Assembly (NCBI GenBank): GCA_023427285.1
Contig: JAEZBH010000087.1
Span: 1 to 12,614 of the forward strand
Reading direction: 5' to 3'
Source: Pseudomonadota bacterium
GTDB lineage: Bacteria; Pseudomonadota; Alphaproteobacteria; Sphingomonadales; Sphingomonadaceae
DNA length: 12,614 nt
Shown piece by piece: positions 7,695 through 12,614 of this stretch. Positions within the stretch are counted from its first letter, which is position 1; each line of letters begins with the position of its first letter. Position numbers and translations under genes: made by a program. Below the pieces are notes generated by a model. It was not told the origin of the DNA, did not search any database, and saw nothing but the letters and a program-made list of their open reading frames with translations.

Positions 7695-7719
7695 AACGAT
7701 GCGGGAACCCGCCCGTTCC
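7695..7719 (-). promoter_or_regulatory. EcfG-type general stress response promoter
   Basis: On the minus strand GGAAC (7719-7715), exactly 16 bases, then CGTT (7698-7695) match the alphaproteobacterial EcfG consensus (GGAAC-N16/17-CGTT), read by the PhyR-NepR-EcfG stress pathway. It points at the SRPBCC gene and would give an untranslated leader of about 110 bases before the GTG. The -35 half lies in an 8-base inverted repeat, GCGGGAAC-N6-GTTCCCGC (7701-7722). The equivalent GGAAC on the plus strand has no CGTT at the right distance, so only the minus direction fits. Confidence 0.7.
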
Positions 7720-7737
7720 CGCGTCTGTCCCGATGGG

Positions 7738-7767
7738 TTGACGCGCTGTCGATGTCGAACCTAGTGA
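7738..7767 (+). promoter_or_regulatory. Weak candidate promoter for eamA
   Basis: TTGACG (7738-7743) is a good -35 element, but the -10 region around 7760-7767 (CCTAGTGA) fits poorly at any normal spacing. It lies in the divergent gap between the stress promoter and the transporter gene, where a plus-strand promoter is expected. Confidence 0.25.
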
Positions 7768-7855
7768 ATTCGTCAGTAGATGATGCATCGGTGCGGGTGC
7801 GATGCCGATGCAGTCGTCTCCCATGGCCCAGTTGCCCGCCGGGAAAGAAGCAAGC

Positions 7856-8752
7856 ATGCAGCAGTCCACATCCCTTAGCCTTCCCCATTTTCTGACTGCG
7901 CTGGCCGTCATGGCCATCTGGGGCACGAATTTCGTCGTCATCCGCATCGGCCTTGCAGAGTTGCCGCCGCTGCTCATGGCGGCGCTGCGGTTCACCTTCG
8001 TGTTCTTCCCTATGGCGTTGTTCCTGCCGCGCCCCAAGGTGCCGCTCATCTGGCTGGCCAGTTACGGCGTTCTTGTCGGCTCCCTGCAATTCGGGCTGCT
8101 GCTCGTGGCGATGGAGCGGGATATTTCCCCCGGCCTTGCCTCGATTGTGGCCCAAGCGCAGGTGTTCTTCACCATCGGCCTTGCCATCGTTATCGACAAG
8201 GAGAAGGTGCTTGGCCATCAATGGGTAGCGCTCAGCCTTGCGGCAGGCGGCATGGTGCTCATCGGCGTCATGGGCGGCGGAGACGCCACCGTGCTCGGCC
8301 TCTTGCTGACGTTATGCTCGGCTTTCAGCTGGGCGGCAGGCAACATGGTGGCGCGGGCAACGCCGGGTGTGAACATGCTGGCCTACGTGGTCTGGTCGGG
8401 CCTGTTCGGAGCGGTGCCGCTGTTCCTGCTGGCGGCACTTGTTGAAGGGCCGCAGGCAGTCAGCACGGGCATTCTGGAGGCGCCCCCGGTCGCCTGGGCC
8501 GTGGTGCTCTGGAAGGCGGTCGGCAACAGCCTGTTCGGCTATGCCGTTTACGGCTGGCTGCTGGCCAACTACCGGGCGGCCAGCGTTGCGCCGCTCACCT
8601 TGCTGGTGCCGGTGTTCGGGCTCAGCGCCTCCGTTCTGGTGCTGGGGGAGAGCCTTCCTGTCTGGAAGATCACCGCGGCGCTCATGATTATCGGCGGGCT
8701 GGCCATCAACCAGTACTGGCCTGTTCTGCGCGGCATGCGCGCCTCGGTCTGA
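7856..8752 (+). CDS. eamA: EamA-type DMT exporter, like the O-acetylserine/cysteine exporter
   Basis: A 298-residue membrane protein with ten predicted helices in two EamA repeats. It matches E. coli EamA (YdeD) segment by segment: AIWGTNFVVIRIGLAELPPLLMAALRF, the RPKVPL loop, GLASIVAQAQVFFTI, LTLCSAFSWAAGNM and VAPLTLLVPVFGLSASVLVLGE. EamA exports O-acetylserine and cysteine across the inner membrane. Substrate identity here is inferred from this similarity and is not proven. An earlier in-frame ATG at 7802 exists. I prefer 7856, because the first helix follows within about 10 residues, as in the family, and a purine-rich stretch (GGGAAAGAAG) precedes it. The gene is divergent from the stress-operon genes, and its stop is 10 bases from the stop of the convergent winged-helix gene. 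Confidence 0.87.
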   Translation: MQQSTSLSLPHFLTALAVMAIWGTNFVVIRIGLAELPPLLMAALRFTFVFFPMALFLPRPKVPLIWLASYGVLVGSLQFGLLLVAMERDISPGLASIVAQAQVFFTIGLAIVIDKEKVLGHQWVALSLAAGGMVLIGVMGGGDATVLGLLLTLCSAFSWAAGNMVARATPGVNMLAYVVWSGLFGAVPLFLLAALVEGPQAVSTGILEAPPVAWAVVLWKAVGNSLFGYAVYGWLLANYRAASVAPLTLLVPVFGLSASVLVLGESLPVWKITAALMIIGGLAINQYWPVLRGMRASV

Positions 8753-8762
8753 CGCCTTGCGC

Positions 8763-9266
8763 TTACAACAGTTGCGTGCCCCGGCGCAGGGCGGCCAGCA
8801 CATCGCCATCCACCACGAACACCACGTGGCGCTGTGCGCCCCGGTTCACATGGCTGCGGATCCAGCCCTCGTAGTGGCGCTTCACGTAGCCCGCCTTCAC
8901 CAGATCAGAGACGGCGTGGGAGATGTTGGTCTTGCCGCTTGAGCGGATGCGGGCCTGAAGCGCGCGGTCCACCAGCCGTTCGGCTTCCTTGGGGTCGCGG
9001 GGCAGATCGTTTTTCATCTCGGCCATCAGGCGGCGGCGCAAATCCGCCCGGCGGCGCTCGTCCTGCGCCAGCGGCGCAAGACAGTCGCTCAGCCAGTCGC
9101 GCACGGCAATTTGCTGGTCTTTCACCTGCACAAAGGGACCGGCCCTGCCGTCAGGCCCGGCGATTTCCGAAATCAGGTTCAGCACCATGAAGGTGTAGCG
9201 CGGCCTGCGCGACACTTCGGCCAATGTGGTGACGATCTGGCTCACGCCAATCGGGCCTGCTCCCAT
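8763..9266 (-). CDS. Uncharacterised protein with a winged-helix-like C-terminus
   Basis: A 167-residue soluble, basic protein of no family I can name. The N-terminal third (VSQIVTTLAEVSRRPRYTFMVLNLISEIAG) is predicted helical. A GRAGPFVQVKDQQIAVRDWL segment follows, then a highly charged helical middle (about residues 66-108). The C-terminal part reads like a winged helix-turn-helix: GKTNISHAVSDLVKAGYVKRHYEG (111-134) would be the helix-turn-helix, and SHVNRGAQRHVVFVVDGDVL (138-157) the wing. A DNA-binding or transcription-factor role is therefore plausible but inferred. The ATG follows GAGGACAGC, a good ribosome-binding site. A palindrome about 90 bases upstream (9352-9373) could be its operator. 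It is convergent with eamA at a distance of 10 bases. Confidence 0.72.
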   Translation of the reverse strand: MGAGPIGVSQIVTTLAEVSRRPRYTFMVLNLISEIAGPDGRAGPFVQVKDQQIAVRDWLSDCLAPLAQDERRRADLRRRLMAEMKNDLPRDPKEAERLVDRALQARIRSSGKTNISHAVSDLVKAGYVKRHYEGWIRSHVNRGAQRHVVFVVDGDVLAALRRGTQLL

Positions 9267-9351
9267 GCTGTCCTCGCTTCAGAATCATGAGTGACAAGAA
9301 CAAAACATATACGAAACTGATTGAAAAGCCCGAAAATCGGCGAAAAATCAA

Positions 9352-9398
9352 AAAGTGTCATTCTCGACACTTTACCGAAGAGCCGCCTAAAGTGTCAT
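9352..9398. promoter_or_regulatory. AAAGTGTC palindrome plus a third half-site
   Basis: AAAGTGTC (9352-9359), a 6-base spacer and GACACTTT (9366-9373) form a perfect 22-base interrupted palindrome. A third AAAGTGTC, extended to AAAGTGTCAT as at the first, lies at 9389-9396. They sit in the divergent gap between the winged-helix gene and the TonB receptor gene, upstream of a TATATG (9311-9306) that could be a minus-strand -10. This is the form of a dimeric repressor's operator; the cognate protein is unknown. Confidence 0.6.
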
Positions 9399-9598
9399 GC
9401 CCTGACGCCAGCTCGCAGCCCTGCGCCCTTGTCTCAAAGCCAGTTGGAGAAGGTGCCGCTTGCGCGGCCGGTTGAATATATGGGAAGGATTTTGCCGCCC
9501 CGCTTCGTATTTGGAGCAGGCGGCCACCTGATGCCTGTTTCCTTCCCTCGCGGGCATTGGCCACCCCCACTGTGTTTTTGTTTGGTTGACTTGAAAAC
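9399..9598. other. Leader region upstream of the TonB receptor gene, no gene seen
   Basis: No ORF here looks coding. It must hold the promoter and leader of the TonB receptor gene. An AT-rich GAATATATGGGAAGG stretch (9474-9488) is the only promoter-like sequence, and I could not find a convincing -35 partner. The ribosome-binding site before the receptor ATG is poor. Confidence 0.4.
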
Positions 9599-12370
9599 AT
9601 GACCCATCTCAAGCCCGCTGCCCTTGCCATCGCTGTTGCCTGTGCTCACTCCCCCGTTCTGGCCCAGACCCCGGCCGATGATCGCGGGGCGGAGGCGGAT
9701 TACGCCGACGTTTATGAGGGCGAGGAAATCGTCGTCTCTGCCCGGCAGACCGAATATGGCGCGGTGCTGGGCGAAGCGAAGCCCGAGCTGCGCTTCAATG
9801 CCGGAGACGTTGCCTCGTTCGGCGTGGCCTCCATCGGCGAATTGCTTGAGGAACTCGGCCCCCAGGTGGACGGCGGCACGGAAGCGCCCATTTACCTCCT
9901 GAACGGCAAGCGGCTGAAGAACGTGGGCGAAATCCGCCGCTATCCGTCTCGCGCCATCATGCGGGTGGACGTGTTCCCGCCTGATGTGGCGGTGCGTTAC
10001 GGTTACGCGCCCAGCCAGAAGGTGGTGAACATCGTTCTGCGGCCCCGCTTCCGCGAGAACGCGGTGGAGATCGAGGCCAGCACGTCCGATCAGTTCGATT
10101 ACGGCAGCCAGGGGGTGACCGCAACCACGCTGCTCATCAACCAGGACAAGCGCACCTTCCTGTCGGCAGGCTACAGCCGGAGCGACAAGCTTCTGGCGTC
10201 CGAGCGGCTGAGCAACGGGCGCTATGGCAATCAGCCGTTCTCGCTTCAGGGCAACGTTGGCCCGGCTGAGGGGAACAGCGAGATCGACCCCGCGTTGTCG
10301 GCGCTGGCGGGCGAGCCCGTCACCATTGCCGCCCTGCCGGAGTGGGACGGCGCGCTGTCGCTCGATGATTTTGCGCGCACCGCCAACCAGCGCAGCACGA
10401 CGGACCTGAACGATTACCGCACCCTGATGCCCTCCAGCCGCACGCTGGAAGGCGCGGCCTCCCTCACCGGCAAGCTGGGTGAGGACATCAACGCCACGGC
10501 CAGCCTGAACCTTGAGCAGACCCGGCGCACCAACCTTGTGGGCCTGGCCGGCTCTGCCCTCACAATCGCGAACTCCAATCCGTACAGCCCGTTCTCTGAG
10601 GACGTGACGCTGTATCAGTACATCGGCAACAGCCCGCTGGAGCGCCGCTAGAAGAACACCAGCGTTGAGGGCACGACAACGGCCAACGGTTCCTATGACG
10701 GCTGGAACTGGGATTTCGAGGCTGGCGTAACCTACGGGCGGCAGAACCTTCGGGCGGATCGCGGGCTCGACAATGACCTTCTGCTCGCCGAGATCGAGAA
10801 CGGCGCGGCGGCGCTCAATCCGTTTGATCTGGCGGGTCAGGATCTCGGCGGCCTTGCCAGTTACGATCGCTCGATTGAAACCTCACGCGTGCTTCAGGCC
10901 AGCATGCTCGCCTCGCGGCTTCTGGGGCGCACCGAGGCGGGCGAGATTTCCACGTCGCTCAATCTGGAGACCCAGCATCAGCGCCTGAAGAATGAGGTCA
11001 TCAACGGCGCGATGGAGACCAGTCGTGTCGGTCAGTATCTCACCACCAGCGGCACGGCCAGCCTCAGCATCCCGCTGCTCTCGGCAAACAAGGATCTGGG
11101 CTCGCCCATCGGCGGCGTCACCATCTCGCCCTATGTGGGCTTCGACACCTCTGGCAAGTTCGGCACCAGAATGTCATGGGGCGCAGGCGTTCTGTGGGCG
11201 CCGCACAGCGCCGTGCAGCTGACGTTGAACTACAGCGATGATGCGGTTCACCCCAGCATGTCGAACCTTTACGGCATCGAATTCCGCCTGCCGGGCGAGT
11301 TGATTTACGATCCGGCGCTGGGGCAGATCGTCAGCGCTACGGAAATTTCCGGCGGCAATGCAGACCTGCGGCCCGGTCGTCAGGAAATGCTGAAGGCCAA
11401 CCTGTCGCTGCGCCCCTTCACCGGCAAAAGCTACACGTTCACCGCCAGCTTCACCCAAAGCACGCTGCACAACGGCGTCACCCGCTTTCCGGACCCGACA
11501 GCGGAGCTGGAGGCGCAGTTCCCCTCCCGCTTCATTCGCGGCGAGAACGGCGAGCTCGTGGCGTTCGACAGTCGCCCGGTCAACGCTTACCGCAACAAGC
11601 AGACCCGCCTGCGCTTCGGCATCAACGCGTCGTGGCGCGTGACCGAGGAAGGCATCACGGCGGATTCCAGCCAGGGCGGCCCGCCGCGCGGCTTTGCAGG
11701 CGGTCCCGGTGGACGCGGTCCCGGCGGTGGCCCCGGCACTGGCGGCAGCGGCAGCGGTGGCGAGATGCAGAACCGGGCAGAGGCCATGGGCCAGCCGCGT
11801 TCAGCTGATGGGGGCGCAGGCGGCCCGCCGCCGATGCTGGGCGCGGCGGGTGCCGGTGCGCCGGGGGTAGGCCAGGGGGCGGCAGGCCCCCGGCGCAGCC
11901 CGCCGGGCCGTATCCGCCTTGGTCTTTACTACAACTGGAATCTTGAGCAGGAGCTTCAGCTCTACAAGGGCGGCCAGACGCTTGATCTGCTGAACGGCGA
12001 GGGCGCAGGCTCGCGCAGCGGCCAGTCGCCTCACGTCATTGATCTTCAGCTTGGTTACTTCAAGGCAGGCACCGGCCTTTCGCTCAAGGGCTCGTGGAAT
12101 TCGTCGCAGACCATCAACCGCGACCTGACCAGCGGCCGGTTCGCAAAAATCGAGAGCTATTATTCGCTCGATCTGCGCCTCTTCAAAATGTTCAATCCGC
12201 GTGACTGGCAGGGCAGTTTCCTGAGCGGCGTGCTGCTCTCGCTTGAGGCGCAAAACCTGACCGACACCACGCCGAAGATCGTGGGTGCCAACGGCTATGT
12301 CACCAACGAAGACAACGCCGGGCGTTACATTGGCCGCACCTTCATGCTGAAGGCGCGCAAGTCGTTCTGA
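9599..12370 (+). pseudogene. TonB-dependent receptor interrupted by an in-frame amber codon
   Basis: One reading frame of 924 codons encodes an outer-membrane TonB-dependent receptor, but codon 351 (10649-10651) is TAG. Before it lie a signal peptide (cleavage near AQT, residues 22-24), a TonB-box-like EEIVVSA (42-48) and a plug domain (about 60-150, with APIYLLNGKRLKNVGEIRRYPS and VDVFPPDVAVRYGY). Early barrel strands ending NSPLERR follow. After it the same frame resumes at KNTSVEGTTTANGSYDG and continues through typical barrel strands to the expected C-terminal Phe (KARKSF). A 78-residue Gly/Pro-rich insert lies at about 693-770. The substrate is unknown. A single C-to-T change (CAG to TAG) would explain the break. 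If the stop is real, the 350-residue product lacks most of its barrel, and the next ATG is only at codon 431 with no signal peptide. A sequencing error or amber suppression are alternatives. Confidence 0.85.
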
Positions 12371-12400
12371 CCGGTCTAGCCGCTTGCGCGGTTTGAATTT

Positions 12401-12437
12401 GCAGGGGGAATTTATTCCCCCTGCACCCCCTTGTTTT
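12401..12437 (+). terminator. Strong Rho-independent terminator after the TonB receptor gene
   Basis: A perfect 10-base stem GCAGGGGGAA (12401-12410) and TTCCCCCTGC (12415-12424) encloses a TTTA loop, and TTGTTTT follows at 12431-12437. It begins 30 bases after the receptor stop. A smaller CCGC-TTGC-GCGG hairpin (12380-12391) precedes it. Persistence of an intact terminator suggests the receptor gene was recently functional. Confidence 0.7.
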
Positions 12438-12614
12438 ATACGGGCGCGCCCGGCTTCCCGCGCACGGCCCGAAATAAGAATGGGGTGCTGAGAGTGGCGA
12501 TACCCGGCACTTTTGCAATAAAGGCCCGCACGTCTTCCATGGCGGCGGTGGAGGCAGCGGGCGCGGGCCTCTGCCGCCTGATCGATCAGGCGCGCCGCCG
12601 CCTCAGGCCGAACC
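12438..12614. other. Unassigned right edge with palindromes and a possible gene remnant
   Basis: No gene can be called. On the minus strand one frame reads RPEAAARLIDQAAEARAR near the edge. A different frame reads MEDVRAFIAKVPGIATLSTP from 12540 to a TAA at 12438-12436. Both look protein-like, but the second frame has a stop (TGA near 12586) in place of continuing to the edge. A frameshifted remnant or non-coding DNA are both possible. Palindromes CGGGCGCGCCCG (12441-12452, after the receptor terminator) and CGCCTGATCGATCAGGCG (12575-12592) are present. A plus-strand ATG at 12539 is open to the end but has no ribosome-binding site. Confidence 0.3.

Noticed and set aside
7802..7855. Upstream in-frame starts for eamA (7802 and 7823)
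   Set aside because: They add an 18-residue polar extension not expected before the first helix of the family; 7856 has a better purine-rich stretch upstream.
9352..9373. Reading the AAAGTGTC palindrome as an intrinsic terminator
   Set aside because: It lies upstream of both flanking genes, neither of which ends there, so an operator fits the position better.
9287..9475. A 62-codon plus-strand ORF (MSDKNKTYTKL...) upstream of the TonB receptor gene
   Set aside because: No ribosome-binding site, AT-rich Lys-heavy composition caused by the promoter region, and it runs across the operator-like palindrome.

Overview
The window is GC-rich DNA with dense genes on both strands and looks like an alphaproteobacterial chromosome, most likely Sphingomonadales. 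The reasons are a TonB-dependent receptor of the type abundant in sphingomonads, a YfcG-type glutathione transferase, Tat-exported DUF885 and SRPBCC/zinc-dehydrogenase genes, and a promoter matching the alphaproteobacterial general-stress sigma factor EcfG (GGAAC-N16-CGTT). I see no tRNA, rRNA, CRISPR array, insertion sequence or phage gene.

Layout. Positions 1-108 (+) hold the last 35 codons of a DNA-3-methyladenine glycosylase I (tag). Positions 119-1957 (-) encode a Tat-exported DUF885 zinc-hydrolase-like protein. Positions 2072-2590 (-) encode an NTF2/SnoaL-fold protein with its own intrinsic terminator. Divergent from it are a Cys-tRNA(Pro) deacylase (ybaK, 2771-3241 +) and a Nu-class glutathione transferase (yfcG-like, 3405-4136 +). 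Next is a DMT/EamA transporter (4294-5223 +), preceded by a nested inverted repeat. A 336-base stretch without a convincing gene follows and is rich in CGCTTT/AAAGCG repeats.

Positions 5560-7579 (-) form a two-gene unit. A membrane-anchored SRPBCC protein (GTG start) comes first and a zinc-dependent dehydrogenase second, both apparently read from the EcfG-type promoter at 7695-7719. Divergent from it is a second DMT transporter, very like E. coli EamA (O-acetylserine/cysteine exporter). Tail-to-tail with that lies an uncharacterised winged-helix-like protein (8763-9266 -). The 332-base gap beyond it holds an AAAGTGTC-N6-GACACTTT palindrome plus a third half-site. The window closes with a 924-codon TonB-dependent receptor gene (9599-12370 +) interrupted by an in-frame amber codon (codon 351), then a strong terminator and an unexplained tail.

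How the parts fit: most of the window is ordinary housekeeping and stress or detoxification content (alkylation repair, tRNA proofreading, glutathione chemistry, metabolite export, stress-induced dehydrogenase). The less ordinary parts are the interrupted receptor, the palindrome with its possible winged-helix regulator, and the EcfG-promoted SRPBCC/dehydrogenase pair. I found no clear evidence of a wholly new multi-gene system.
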